DNA from: Rhodocyclaceae bacterium
GTDB taxonomy: Bacteria > Pseudomonadota > Gammaproteobacteria > Burkholderiales > Rhodocyclaceae
Assembly: GCA_028713915.1 (NCBI GenBank)
Contig: JAQTNK010000013.1
Location: 26,551-90,550 of the forward strand
Length of the DNA: 64,000 bases
Direction of reading: 5' to 3'
The notes under the pieces: model-generated
What the model was told of the DNA's origin: nothing
Seen by the model: only the letters and a program-made list of their open reading frames with translations
Databases searched by the model: none
Shown here: positions 1 to 8,722 of the stretch, in pieces
How the letters are laid out: each line of letters begins with the position of its first letter
How positions within the stretch are numbered: the stretch's first letter is position 1
Translations under genes and position numbers: made by a program

Positions 1-2
1 AC

Positions 3-671
3 ATCACGCACGTCTACGGGCTCACCGAAACCTACGGCCCGGCCTCGGTCTGCGCCAAGCAGCCCGAATGGCTGTCGCTGCCGCTCGAAGACCAGGTGCG
101 CCTGAACGGCCGCCAGGGCGTGCGCTATCACGCCCAGGAAGGCATCACCGTGCTCGATTCCGAAAGCATGCGCGCGGTGCCCTGGGACAACGAGACCATG
201 GGCGAAATCATGTTCCGCGGCAACCTGACCATGAAGGGCTACCTGAAGAACCCGAAGGCCACCGCGGAAGCCTTCCGCGGCGGCTGGTACCACACCGGCG
301 ACCTTGCCGTGATGCAGCCCGACGGCTACGTCAAGATCAAGGACCGCAGCAAGGACATCATCATTTCCGGCGGCGAGAACATTTCCTCGGTCGAAGTCGA
401 GGACATCCTCTATCGCCACCCGGCCGTCATGACGGCGGCGGTCGTCGCCACGCCCGACCCGAAGTGGGGCGAGGTGCCCTGCGCCTTCATCGAGCTGCGC
501 GAGGGCGCCAGCGTCACGGCGGACGAGATGAAGCAGTTCTGCAAGGAGCGCATGGCGCACTTCAAGGTGCCGAAGAAATTCGTCTTCGAAGCGGTGCCGA
601 AAACCTCGACCGGCAAGATCCAGAAGTACCTGCTGCGCGAGAAGGCGAAGTCGACGACGGCCATCGAATAG
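3..671 (+). CDS. AMP-forming acyl-CoA synthetase, C-terminal part (5' truncated by window edge)
   Basis: This is the 3' part of an AMP-forming acyl-CoA synthetase, which activates a carboxylic acid to an acyl-adenylate and then a CoA thioester in the cytoplasm. The frame is open from the window edge. The first residues carry the adenylation motif YGLTE-TYGP, followed by GWYHTGDLA and the hinge DRSKDIIISGGENISS. The C-terminal PKTSTGKIQK contains the catalytic lysine of motif A10. About 222 residues are visible of a usual 540 or so. An HD-GYP gene and an enoyl-CoA hydratase homologue follow on the same strand, which fits acyl-CoA metabolism. The family is certain; the substrate cannot be read from this fragment. 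Confidence 0.93.
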   Translation: MTHVYGLTETYGPASVCAKQPEWLSLPLEDQVRLNGRQGVRYHAQEGITVLDSESMRAVPWDNETMGEIMFRGNLTMKGYLKNPKATAEAFRGGWYHTGDLAVMQPDGYVKIKDRSKDIIISGGENISSVEVEDILYRHPAVMTAAVVATPDPKWGEVPCAFIELREGASVTADEMKQFCKERMAHFKVPKKFVFEAVPKTSTGKIQKYLLREKAKSTTAIE

Positions 672-740
672 TCCGCGGCGGCGCCCGGGGCTTTTGCGCC
701 GCGGGCGCCTATACTGCGCGCTGAGCAAGGAGGAGGCGCC

Positions 741-1349
741 ATGGCAGTTTCACGCGACGCGTATGCCGCGATCAGCAGCTACAGCCTGGTGCTGTCCCGC
801 GCGCTCGACGAGAAGGACGGCACCACGCGCCGCCACTGCGACCGCGTCGTCGAGTTGTGCGGTGCCTTCGGGCGGCACTGCCAGCTCGATTCGGCCGACC
901 TGCGGCAGTTGCGGCTGGCGGCTGCGCTGCACGATATCGGCAAGATCGGCATTCCCGACTGCGTGCTGCTGAAGCCGGGCGGCTTCGTCGCCGACGAATG
1001 GAAGGAAATGCAGTCGCATGCCGAACGCGGCCAGCGCATCGTGCAGGCCATCGCCGTCGAAGGCGCCGCAGCGGTCGCCCTGGCGGTGCGCCATCATCAC
1101 GAGAACTTCGACGGCAGCGGCTATCCGGACGGCCTGACGGGCGAGGATATTCCCTACGCGGCGCGCATGGTGGCGCTGGCCGACGCCTACGACGCGATGG
1201 GCGTGCTGCGGCCTTACCAGCCGCGGCGCAACCACGAGGAGATCATGGCTATCCTCGACGAGGAGAGCGGCAGCCGCTACGACCCCTTCCTGCTGGCGCG
1301 CTTCGCCGAGGTCATCGGCGAGAGCAGCTGGAAGGCGCCCTCGCTCTGA
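741..1349 (+). CDS. Small HD-GYP domain protein (putative c-di-GMP phosphodiesterase)
   Basis: This 202-residue protein is essentially a single HD-GYP domain with no sensory domain. The metal-binding HDIGKIGIP motif lies near residue 65 and HHHENFDGSGYPDGL near residues 115-129, so the HD and GYP signatures of c-di-GMP phosphodiesterases are intact. The start is supported by AAGGAGGAGG 5-6 bases upstream of the ATG. It follows the acyl-CoA synthetase by 69 bases and precedes the hydratase homologue by 71. The domain is certain from the motifs; c-di-GMP hydrolysis is inferred from the family. Being soluble and single-domain, it may depend on a partner for input. Confidence 0.9.
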   Translation: MAVSRDAYAAISSYSLVLSRALDEKDGTTRRHCDRVVELCGAFGRHCQLDSADLRQLRLAAALHDIGKIGIPDCVLLKPGGFVADEWKEMQSHAERGQRIVQAIAVEGAAAVALAVRHHHENFDGSGYPDGLTGEDIPYAARMVALADAYDAMGVLRPYQPRRNHEEIMAILDEESGSRYDPFLLARFAEVIGESSWKAPSL

Positions 1350-1420
1350 AGACTTTGGCGCGGAGCGCGCCGACTGTTGGATAATCGCTTTCTACGTGTT
1401 GAAAACGACGAGGAGAAGTC

Positions 1421-2221
1421 ATGAGCGCCGTGCTGCAATCCCCTGAAGAACCCATCCTGCTGCGCGCCGACAATGGCGGCGTGGCGACGCTGACGCTGAA
1501 CCGGCCCGGCCAGTTCAATTCGCTGTCGGAGGAACTGCTCGCCGAACTGCAAGGCGCGCTCGACGCCATCGCCAAGGACGGCGCCGTGCGCGCCGTGGTG
1601 ATCGCCGGCGCCGGCAAGGCTTTTTGCGCCGGGCACGATCTCAAGCAGATGCGCGCCAACCACAGCAAGGCCTACATGCAGCAGCTCTTCAAGCAGTGCG
1701 GCCGCGTCATGACCACGCTGACGCAGATGCCGCAGCCGGTGATCGCGCGCATCCACGGCATCGCCACGGCGGCCGGCTGCCAACTGGTGGCGGCCTGCGA
1801 TCTCGCGGTGGCGGCCGACGTCGCGCGCTTCGCCGTTTCCGGCATCAACGTCGGCCTGTTCTGCTCGACGCCGGCGGTGGCGCTGTCGCGCAACATGGGG
1901 CGCAAGCAGGCGCTGGAAATGCTGCTGACCGGCGACTTCATCGATGCCGCGGAAGCCCAGCGCCGCGGCCTGGTCAATCGCGTCGTGCCCTCCGAGCAAC
2001 TCGACGTCGAAGTGAAGAAGCTCACCGACTCGATCTGCGGCAAGTCCGCCGCCGCCGTCGGCATGGGCAAGCAGCTTTTCTACCGCCAGCTCGAAATGGG
2101 CCTCGAAGGCGCCTACCAGCTGGCGGCCGAGACCATGGCCTGCAACATGATGTGCGACGACGCCGGCGAGGGTATCGACGCCTTCATGCAAAAGCGCAAG
2201 CCGGAGTGGAAAGGGCGCTGA
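1421..2221 (+). CDS. Enoyl-CoA hydratase/isomerase family protein, ECHDC3-like
   Basis: A 266-residue crotonase-fold protein. The CoA-binding and oxyanion segment is visible as AFCAGHDLKQM (about residues 67-77), followed by GIATAAGCQLVAACDLAVA and FAVSGINVGLFCSTPAVALSR. These match the ECHDC3 subgroup rather than classical FadB-type hydratases. The two catalytic glutamates of true hydratases are absent: the usual CEL is CQL, and the usual PE before the next helix is SG. Ordinary hydratase activity is therefore doubtful. The start has GAGGAGA six bases upstream. A GATAAT hexamer at 1380-1385 could be a -10 element, but I found no convincing -35. The gene converges with the kinase gene to its right across 15 bases. 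Confidence 0.88.
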   Translation: MSAVLQSPEEPILLRADNGGVATLTLNRPGQFNSLSEELLAELQGALDAIAKDGAVRAVVIAGAGKAFCAGHDLKQMRANHSKAYMQQLFKQCGRVMTTLTQMPQPVIARIHGIATAAGCQLVAACDLAVAADVARFAVSGINVGLFCSTPAVALSRNMGRKQALEMLLTGDFIDAAEAQRRGLVNRVVPSEQLDVEVKKLTDSICGKSAAAVGMGKQLFYRQLEMGLEGAYQLAAETMACNMMCDDAGEGIDAFMQKRKPEWKGR

Positions 2222-2236
2222 AGCGCTGCGGCGCGC

Positions 2237-3952
2237 CTAGGCCGGCAGCGTGAACAGGAAGGTCGCGCCCTGGCCGGGTTGCGCCTCGGCGCGAATGCTG
2301 CCGCCATGGCGCGCGATCAGGCGCTGCACGATGGCCAGTCCGACGCCGGTGCCCGGAAATTGCGATTCGGGATGCATGCGGTGGAACATGCGGAACAGCT
2401 TGCCCGCGTAGTGCGGGTCGAAGCCGACGCCGTTGTCGCGGACGAAACACTCGATGCGTCCGTCGCGCTGCCGGCAGCCGACGTCGATGCGCGGATGCTC
2501 CTGCTGGGCTGAGAACTTGCAGGCGTTCTCGATGAGGTTCTGCAGCACCTGACGCAGCATGGTCGCATCGCCGGAGACGGTCGGCAGCCGGCCGATGACG
2601 ACTTCGGCATGCGGATAGAGTTCGCGCAAGTCGGCGACCACCGCCGCCGCGAGCGCTCCCAGGTCGACGGGACCGCGCGCCAGCGGCAGGCGCCCGGCGC
2701 GCGAATAGTCGAGGATGTCGTCGATCAGGCAGCCCATCTTCTCGGCGTTGATGGTGATGCGGTCGAGCATGCGCTGGCTGTCGGCGTTCAGATGTTCCCG
2801 CTCGGCATCGTGCAGCAGGGTGGCAAAGCCGTTGATCGCGCGCAGCGGCGCGCGCAGATCGTGCGATGCCGAATAGGAGAAAGCTTCGAGATCCTCGAGC
2901 GCCTGTTCCAGCGACGCCGTGCGGTCGGCGATGCGCTGTTCGAGCTGGGCGTTGAGGTCGTGCAGTTCGCTTTCCGCGGCGAGCCGGGCGTTGAGCGTGG
3001 CCGTGATGAATCTTCCCACCAGCAGGCTCGCCAGCGCGAGGCACAGGGCCGTCAGCGCCTCGACCCGCCACAGCTTGAAGGCGCCGTCCGCGGCAAGGCC
3101 GACCACGGCGAAGATCGGCTGATTCGACAGGCGGCGGATCGCCAGTATGCGGTCGATGCCGTCGATCGGCGACGTCGCGCGATAGACCTTCTCCGCCACG
3201 CCTTCGGCGACGAACTGGTTGGTCGCCGATCCGGCCACCGTCTTGCCCAGCAACTCGAGTGCGGCCGGGTGGCGCACGAGGATGCGGTTTTGCTGGTCGC
3301 GCAGGGTGATCAGGCTGTTCGGGCCGAGGTCGATGGTCTCGTAGAATTTCTCGAAATTCTCGTCGAGTCCGAGATTGGCGACCACCATGCCGGCGAAGCG
3401 GCCGTCGGGAAACTCGATGCGGCGCGCCACCTGCACGCCCCATTTGTTCGAGACGCGGCCGAGGATCGCCTCCGACACGACCGGCGTGGTGCGCGCCTCC
3501 TGCTTCAACGCCAGGAAATAGTCGCGATCGCCGAGCCTCGAGCCCGGCGGCGTGCCGACCGAATTGGCAAACACGCGCCCGTCGGCGTCGGTGATCGACA
3601 TCGATACGATGCCCGGCGTGCGCCGCTGGATGACGACCAGCCGGCGCTCGATGTCGCGGCGCCGCGCTGCGCCCAGCGTCGCCGCGCCGACGAGGTCCGC
3701 CGGCACGAGCAGGTCGTCGGCGGCATGCAGCGCGAGGTTGGTGCGGTCGATGGTCGAGCGCGCATGTTCCTCGACCAGGCGGACGACGGCGACGGCCTGC
3801 TGTTCGGCGCGTTGCGCCGCCACCCGGTGGGCGAGCGCCAGCGCCAGCGCCAGCAGGCCGACGAAAATCGCGATGGCGATCCAGACCGTGTGGACCGGAT
3901 CGATCGGGCTATGCGCCCTCACGGGCGCGGGAATGGAGGTAGCGACGGACAT
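2237..3952 (-). CDS. Membrane sensor histidine kinase with extracytoplasmic Cache domain
   Basis: A 571-residue sensor kinase. A transmembrane helix (about 22-42) leads into a periplasmic double-Cache region (about 50-290) containing the GDRDYF motif typical of small-molecule-sensing Cache domains. A second helix (about 297-320) and a coiled coil (325-355) follow. The dimerisation segment is FSYSASHDLRAPL, with phospho-acceptor His364. ATP-binding motifs are NLIENACKF (N box), DNGVGFD (G1) and GTGVGLAI (G2). It has no receiver domain and no adjacent response regulator, so its partner lies elsewhere. The kinase region resembles phytochrome-type SASHDLRAPL kinases. A CATAAT hexamer lies about 17 bases upstream of the ATG; no clear Shine-Dalgarno is visible. 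Confidence 0.9.
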   Translation of the reverse strand: MSVATSIPAPVRAHSPIDPVHTVWIAIAIFVGLLALALALAHRVAAQRAEQQAVAVVRLVEEHARSTIDRTNLALHAADDLLVPADLVGAATLGAARRRDIERRLVVIQRRTPGIVSMSITDADGRVFANSVGTPPGSRLGDRDYFLALKQEARTTPVVSEAILGRVSNKWGVQVARRIEFPDGRFAGMVVANLGLDENFEKFYETIDLGPNSLITLRDQQNRILVRHPAALELLGKTVAGSATNQFVAEGVAEKVYRATSPIDGIDRILAIRRLSNQPIFAVVGLAADGAFKLWRVEALTALCLALASLLVGRFITATLNARLAAESELHDLNAQLEQRIADRTASLEQALEDLEAFSYSASHDLRAPLRAINGFATLLHDAEREHLNADSQRMLDRITINAEKMGCLIDDILDYSRAGRLPLARGPVDLGALAAAVVADLRELYPHAEVVIGRLPTVSGDATMLRQVLQNLIENACKFSAQQEHPRIDVGCRQRDGRIECFVRDNGVGFDPHYAGKLFRMFHRMHPESQFPGTGVGLAIVQRLIARHGGSIRAEAQPGQGATFLFTLPA

Positions 3953-4040
3953 AGGCCGTCGGATTATGCCCGTATACGCGCCGCGAAAGCGGGGCGCGGC
4001 GGCCGGCCGCGGCCCTAGGCTGGGTCGCCGCCGGCCGGCT

Positions 4041-6806
4041 TCACTGCCAGCCGAAGCGCCGCGTGTAGAACTTCTTCATCATTTGCGTCAGCACCATGTA
4101 GCCGGCGAGGATGGCGGCGAGGATCGGGAAATAGCCGAGCGGCAGCGCCTGCAGCTTGAAGTAGAGCGCAAACGGTCCCATCGGGATGGAAATGCCGATC
4201 GCCATGATCAGGCAAGTTGTCACCAGCAGGGCCGTGCCCGGACGGCTCTCGATGAAGGGAATCTTCTGCGTGCGGATCATGTGCACGACGAGCGTCTGGG
4301 TCATCAACCCTTCGATGAACCAGCCGGACTGGAACAGCGTCTGGTGCTCGGGCGAGTTCGCCTTGAAGACGAACCACATGACGCCGTAGGTGATGATGTC
4401 GAAGATCGAACTGACCGGGCCGAAGAACAGCATGAAGCGGCCGATGTCGGCGGGATTCCAGCGCTGCGGCAGCTTCACCAGTTCGTCGTCGACGTTGTCG
4501 AAGGGAATGGCGATCTGGGAAAAATCGTAGAGCAGGTTCTGCACCAGCAGATGCATCGGCAGCATCGGCAGGAAAGGAATGAAGGCGCTCGCCACCAGCA
4601 CCGAGAAGACGTTGCCGAAGTTCGAGCTGGCCGTCATCTTGATGTACTTGAGCATGTTGGCGAAGGTCTTGCGGCCCTCGATCACGCCTTCCTCCAGCAC
4701 CATCAGGCTCTTTTCCAGCAGGATGATGTCGGCCGCTTCCTTGGCGATGTCCACCGCCGTGTCGACCGAGATGCCGATGTCGGCGGTGCGCAGCGCCGCC
4801 GCGTCGTTGATGCCGTCGCCCATGAAGCCGACGACGTGGCCGTTGGCCTTGAGCGTCCGCACGATGCGTTCCTTGTGGGACGGCGTCAGCTTGGCGAAGA
4901 TGCTGTGCAGTTCCACCGCTTGGGCCAGTTCGGCGTCGCTCATGCGCTCGACGTCGGCGCCGAGCAGCACGGTGTCCGTTTCCAGGCCCACTTCGCGGCA
5001 GATCTTCGCCGTCACCAGTTCGTTGTCGCCGGTCAGCACTTTCACCGCCACGCCATGCCCGGCCAGCGCCATCAAGGCCGGTTCGGTGGATTCCTTGGGC
5101 GGATCGAGGAAGGCGACGTAGCCGACCAGCGTCAGGTCGGCCTCGTCGGCGATCGAATAGACTTCCTTGTCCGGCGGCATTTCCTTGGAGGCCACCGCCA
5201 CCACGCGCAGGCCGTCCTCGTTGAGTTCGGCGGTGACGGCGCGGACGCGCGCCAGCAATTCCGGCGTCAGCGTTTCGTCGCCATCGCCGTGGCGAACGCG
5301 GCTGCAGATGCTGAGGATCTCATCGACGGCGCCCTTGCAGATCAGCTGGTGGTGCCGGTCGTGCTGGGCCACCACCACCGACATGCGCCGGCGCTGGAAG
5401 TCGAAAGGGACTTCGTCCACCTTGCGGAAGTTGACGGCCGGATTGAGCTCTCGCTGCACCTCGACATGCTCGAGCACGGCGACGTCGAGCAGGTTCTTGA
5501 GGCCCGTCTGGTAATAGCTGTTGAGGTAGGCGGACTCCAGCACGTCGTCGGAGTCCTCGCCCCAGATGTCGGTATGGCGGGCGAGAAAGATCTTGTCCTG
5601 GGTCAGCGTGCCGGTCTTGTCGGTGCACAGCACGTCCATGGCGCCGAAGTTCTGGATCGCGTCCAGGCGCTTGACGATGACCTTCTGGCGCGACAGGATC
5701 ACGGCGCCCTTGGCCAACGTCGAGGTGACGATCATCGGCAGCATTTCCGGCGTCAGGCCGACGGCGACGGACATGGCGAAGAGGAAAGCTTCCGTCCAGT
5801 CGCCCTTGGTGAAGCCGTTGATGAACAGCACCAGCGGCGTCATCACGAACATGAAGCGGATCAGCAGCCAGGCCACCTTGTTCACGCCGGCCTGGAACTG
5901 GGTGGGCGTGCGGTCCGATGCCGTGACGCGCTGCGCCAGGGCGCCGAAATAGGTGCGGTTGCCGGTGCTGACGACCACCGCCGTCGCCGAGCCGGAGACG
6001 ACGTTGGTGCCCATGAACAGGATGTTCTCCAGTTCCAGCGCGTTCGACGTGTCGATCTCCCGCTGGCGGATGAACTTTTCCACCGGCAGCGATTCGCCGG
6101 TCATGGCGGCCTGGCTGACGAACAAGTCCTTGGCCGCGAGCACGCGGCAGTCGCCGGGAATCATGTCGCCGGCGGAGAGCACGACGAGATCGCCGGGAAC
6201 GAGCTGCTTGATCGGCACTTCGGTCTTGCGCGGCTCTTTCGGGTGCAGTTGCACGTCGAAGAACTGGCGGGCTTCCTCCGCCGCGTCTTCGGCCAGATCG
6301 TGCCGGATGACGGTGGCGGTGTTGCTCACCATCGCCTTCAACTTGTCGGCGGCGCGATTGGACTTGCTCTCCTGCCAGAAGCGGATCATCACCGAGAGCA
6401 CCACCATCGAGCCGATGACGATGGTCGCCTTCATGTCCTCGGTGACGTAGGAAATCACCGCCAGCAGCGTCAGCAGCAAGTCGAAGGGCGTCTTGTAGCA
6501 GTGCCAGAGATGCAGCCACCAGGCCGGCGGTTTTTCCTGCTCGATCTCGTTGAGGCCGAAGCGTTCCCGCGCGGCGTCCGCCTGCGCTTCGCTCAAGCCG
6601 TGAGGGTGGGAATCCAGCTGCCTGAGCAGCGCGTCGACGTCGCTCTTGGCGGCGGCGATCAGGGTCTGCGACAGGCTCGGCGGCACTTCGCGGCTGACGC
6701 CGGTCGCCGCCAGGCTGTCGAGCAGCAGCAGGCGGCGGAAGTGGCGGCCGATGCCGCGGGTCCGAATGAAGCTGGCGAAGAACTCTTTCAGGATGGTGAA
6801 GTTCAT
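4041..6806 (-). CDS. mgtA: Magnesium-translocating P-type ATPase (MgtA/MgtB type)
   Basis: A 921-residue inner-membrane P3B-type ATPase that imports Mg2+ at the cost of ATP. Visible motifs are the actuator loop MTGES, the phosphorylation motif TDKTGTLT with Asp396, and the hinge motifs TGDN and GDGINDAAAL. The transmembrane segments fit the ten-helix MgtA plan, and the end MMKKFYTRRFGWQ is typical. The open frame begins further upstream, but I chose the ATG at 6806 because GGAGG lies seven bases before it and the protein then begins like MgtA. A promoter-like element and a leader of about 260 bases precede it, consistent with Mg2+-responsive control, as is known for enterobacterial mgtA. Confidence 0.95.
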   Translation of the reverse strand: MNFTILKEFFASFIRTRGIGRHFRRLLLLDSLAATGVSREVPPSLSQTLIAAAKSDVDALLRQLDSHPHGLSEAQADAARERFGLNEIEQEKPPAWWLHLWHCYKTPFDLLLTLLAVISYVTEDMKATIVIGSMVVLSVMIRFWQESKSNRAADKLKAMVSNTATVIRHDLAEDAAEEARQFFDVQLHPKEPRKTEVPIKQLVPGDLVVLSAGDMIPGDCRVLAAKDLFVSQAAMTGESLPVEKFIRQREIDTSNALELENILFMGTNVVSGSATAVVVSTGNRTYFGALAQRVTASDRTPTQFQAGVNKVAWLLIRFMFVMTPLVLFINGFTKGDWTEAFLFAMSVAVGLTPEMLPMIVTSTLAKGAVILSRQKVIVKRLDAIQNFGAMDVLCTDKTGTLTQDKIFLARHTDIWGEDSDDVLESAYLNSYYQTGLKNLLDVAVLEHVEVQRELNPAVNFRKVDEVPFDFQRRRMSVVVAQHDRHHQLICKGAVDEILSICSRVRHGDGDETLTPELLARVRAVTAELNEDGLRVVAVASKEMPPDKEVYSIADEADLTLVGYVAFLDPPKESTEPALMALAGHGVAVKVLTGDNELVTAKICREVGLETDTVLLGADVERMSDAELAQAVELHSIFAKLTPSHKERIVRTLKANGHVVGFMGDGINDAAALRTADIGISVDTAVDIAKEAADIILLEKSLMVLEEGVIEGRKTFANMLKYIKMTASSNFGNVFSVLVASAFIPFLPMLPMHLLVQNLLYDFSQIAIPFDNVDDELVKLPQRWNPADIGRFMLFFGPVSSIFDIITYGVMWFVFKANSPEHQTLFQSGWFIEGLMTQTLVVHMIRTQKIPFIESRPGTALLVTTCLIMAIGISIPMGPFALYFKLQALPLGYFPILAAILAGYMVLTQMMKKFYTRRFGWQ

Positions 6807-7068
6807 GGTCCTGCCTCCGTGCAAGCGGCGGATGCCGACGTCGGGACCGTCCAAGCCGCGCGCGCCGGCGGCATGCCGGACGGCGCGATCAAGTAGTCTG
6901 GAACTGGCGCTGCGGCCGGACGACCGGCCGGCAATGCCGCTTCCCGCAAGCGGCGAGACAGCGGCAGCGGGCTGCGCTTATCTTGCCGAGAGCATTCCCG
7001 TCAGGGCGACGGGGCGTCTACTGTCACTCGAACAAGTACCCACTGAGGGTCTCCGCAGATGATGATGG
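6807..7068 (-). promoter_or_regulatory. Structured 5' leader of mgtA (candidate Mg2+-responsive leader)
   Basis: The 309 bases between the hydrolase gene and mgtA hold no conserved gene. From the predicted start near 7068, the transcript would carry about 262 leader bases with three perfect hairpins: 6997-7013 (six-pair stem, CCCGTC/GACGGG), 6936-6954 (seven pairs) and 6913-6930 (seven pairs, CGGCCGG/CCGGCCG). A 23-codon frame at 6803-6874 begins MPPARAAWTVP and ends in a TGA overlapping the mgtA ATG (ATGA). It is rich in Pro and Ala but has no clear ribosome site. Long Mg2+-sensing leaders are known for mgtA elsewhere. I recognise no M-box consensus here, so the sensing role is inference. 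Confidence 0.45.
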
Positions 7069-7074
7069 GCGCGG

Positions 7075-7103
7075 ATTTTAGGCCGCGACTTCCGCTACGT
7101 AAA
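7075..7103 (-). promoter_or_regulatory. Candidate sigma70 promoter for mgtA
   Basis: On the minus strand, TTTACG (7103-7098) and TAAAAT (7080-7075) are separated by exactly 17 bases. They match TTGACA at four of six and TATAAT at five of six positions. The location, just beyond the stop of the upstream hydrolase gene, would give mgtA its own transcript. Confidence 0.45.
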
Positions 7104-7115
7104 GTAAAAGTTTTG

Positions 7116-8084
7116 TTACAAGTGGGGTCGCTGCAGGCTGTCGAGCCAGACTTCCAGTCCTTGGGCATTGAGCTCGATGTCGGGGCCGAAGAAATCGAGC
7201 GCCGCCTGGCCTTGCAAGGGCCAGTGCTGGCGGCTGGCCTCGGCCTCGACGATGCCGGCGATGCCGTCCCTGATGCGCGCCTTGCGCCGTTCGCCGGCGT
7301 CCTTCTCGCGCCGCGCGAGTTCGACCTGCGCGTCGATCAGCCGGTGCAGGTCGGCCGCCAGGCGCGCGGTGTCGGTGGCCTGGCCGTAATGCGTGGCGTA
7401 CACGGCCTGCGGCCCATACGACAGGATGCGGTCGATGGAGCGATGCAGCTGTTCGGGGTCGAACTGCGTCGGCGTCAAGGTCGGGAAGGCGTGGCGGCGG
7501 CCGGCGACGTCGAGTTCGCGGAAGATGAAGCCGAAGGTGTCGCCGGTGAAGAAATGTCCCGTGAGGCCGTCGCGGATGCAGACGTGATGGCGGGCATGGC
7601 CCGGCGTGTCGAGGAACAGCAGTTCGCGGCCGGCGAGATTCAGCGTCGCGCCGTCCGGTGTTTCGATGATGCGCTCCTTCGGCACCGGCAGGATGTCGCC
7701 GTACATGGCGCGCGCCTTGGCTTCGCCATAGACGGCATGGGTCGCCGTGGTGAGCATGGCCGGATCGATCATGTGGCGCGCGCCGCGCGGATGCACGGTG
7801 AGCTTCGCGTTGGGCAGTTCGCGCATCAGCAACCCGGCGCCGCCGGCGTGGTCGAGATGGACGTGGGTGAGGACGACGTAGTCGACCGCGGCGCGGGCAA
7901 TGCCCAGCGCGGCCAGCGCCGCCAGGACGCGCGGCACGCCGGCATTGACGGCGGTGTCCACGAGCGCGGCGCGGCCGTCGTGCACGATCACATGCACGGC
8001 GTCGAGCTGCGGCCGGCCGAAGCCGGAGTCGATGGCGTAAATGTCGTGGCCGAAGTCGGAAAGGTGTGGGTTCATGAGCGTCAT
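7116..8084 (-). CDS. MBL-fold metallo-hydrolase
   Basis: A 322-residue metallo-beta-lactamase-fold hydrolase. The zinc motif THVHLDHAGG is at residues 73-82, a later metal His is in DTPGHARHH, and the bridging Asp is in FFTGDTFGF. The layout is that of glyoxalase II-like or RNase Z-like stand-alone MBL hydrolases that cleave thioesters, esters or lactones. The C-terminal 90 residues are helical and include an Arg/Glu-rich stretch. An alternative start lies three codons in (MNPHLSDFG). The TetR gene ends 27 bases upstream on the same strand, so the two are probably cotranscribed. Because that repressor sits beside ETF and acyl-CoA dehydrogenase genes, a CoA-thioester substrate is plausible, but this is inference. 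Confidence 0.88.
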   Translation of the reverse strand: MTLMNPHLSDFGHDIYAIDSGFGRPQLDAVHVIVHDGRAALVDTAVNAGVPRVLAALAALGIARAAVDYVVLTHVHLDHAGGAGLLMRELPNAKLTVHPRGARHMIDPAMLTTATHAVYGEAKARAMYGDILPVPKERIIETPDGATLNLAGRELLFLDTPGHARHHVCIRDGLTGHFFTGDTFGFIFRELDVAGRRHAFPTLTPTQFDPEQLHRSIDRILSYGPQAVYATHYGQATDTARLAADLHRLIDAQVELARREKDAGERRKARIRDGIAGIVEAEASRQHWPLQGQAALDFFGPDIELNAQGLEVWLDSLQRPHL

Positions 8085-8111
8085 CGCTGCCGGAATATGC
8101 CGTACAACTGG

Positions 8112-8675
8112 CTATTGCGTGATGCGTTCCATGATCCAGCGCCGGGTCCGCGCCGCATCCATCGGAAACTTGCCGCATTGCATCATCGAGAAGCCGAAGA
8201 CGTAGGCATAGAGAAGCACGCTGCGGGCCTTGGCTTCGGCGTCGGAAAGGCCCAGCGCGAGGAACAGGGTGCGCGTGCAGTCGAGTCGCGTCGCGTCGAC
8301 GTCCTCGACGATGGCGGCGGTGGCCGCGTCTTGGCGCGCCCACATGCGGATGGCGGCTTCGATGGCGATGCCCTTGCGGTTCTTGGCGGCGGCATAGACG
8401 TCGATGGTGTGGTGCAGCGCCGCCAGTTCCGCGCCGGCTTCGGCGGCGGTCTGCTTGCGGATGTCGCGGATGCGGCCTTCGCGCCAGGTGTCGAGCACGG
8501 CGTCGACGAGGTCGCGGCGGTCCTTGAAATGCCAGTAGAAGCTGCCCTTGGTGACGCCGAGCTTCTTCGCCAGCACCTCGACGCGCAAGCCGTCCATGCC
8601 GTCCGCGGCGACGACGTCGATGGCGCCGTGGATCCAGGCATTGCGGTCGAGGGCGATGCGCGGCGGTTTTTCCAT
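8112..8675 (-). CDS. TetR/AcrR family transcriptional repressor
   Basis: A 187-residue TetR-family regulator. The N-terminal helix-turn-helix (about residues 12-55) carries the signature VLAKKLGVTKGSFYWHFKDRRDLVDAVL. The rest is an all-helical ligand-binding domain ending in WIMERITQ. I chose the ATG at 8675 because it places the DNA-binding domain at the usual distance from the N-terminus. The open frame extends to 8726, but that extension would cover the operators. No strong Shine-Dalgarno is visible. The divergent etfB-etfA-acyl-CoA dehydrogenase set starts 111 bases away with two matching palindromes between, so autoregulation and control of ETF are likely. The effector is probably an acyl-CoA, by analogy with other beta-oxidation TetR repressors. 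Confidence 0.9.
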   Translation of the reverse strand: MEKPPRIALDRNAWIHGAIDVVAADGMDGLRVEVLAKKLGVTKGSFYWHFKDRRDLVDAVLDTWREGRIRDIRKQTAAEAGAELAALHHTIDVYAAAKNRKGIAIEAAIRMWARQDAATAAIVEDVDATRLDCTRTLFLALGLSDAEAKARSVLLYAYVFGFSMMQCGKFPMDAARTRRWIMERITQ

Positions 8676-8689
8676 ACGGTAGGGTATTG
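8672..8689. promoter_or_regulatory. Candidate TetR operator 1 (overlaps the tetR start codon)
   Basis: Read on the minus strand, this site is CAATACCCTACCGTATGG. It matches operator 2 at 15 of 18 positions and overlaps the repressor's own ATG. Binding here would block transcription or initiation of the repressor gene. Its centre lies 51 bases from that of operator 2, about five helical turns, so both would face the same side of the DNA. Confidence 0.55.
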
Positions 8690-8722
8690 AAACGCAAGTT
8701 GGACTGGCGTAGTATAGCGCAA

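Noticed and set aside
3552..6896. Very long plus-strand open frame opposite mgtA (about 1100 codons)
   Set aside because: It is the complement of the MgtA gene in GC-rich DNA; its translation is Arg/Glu/His-rich low-complexity and shows no family motif.
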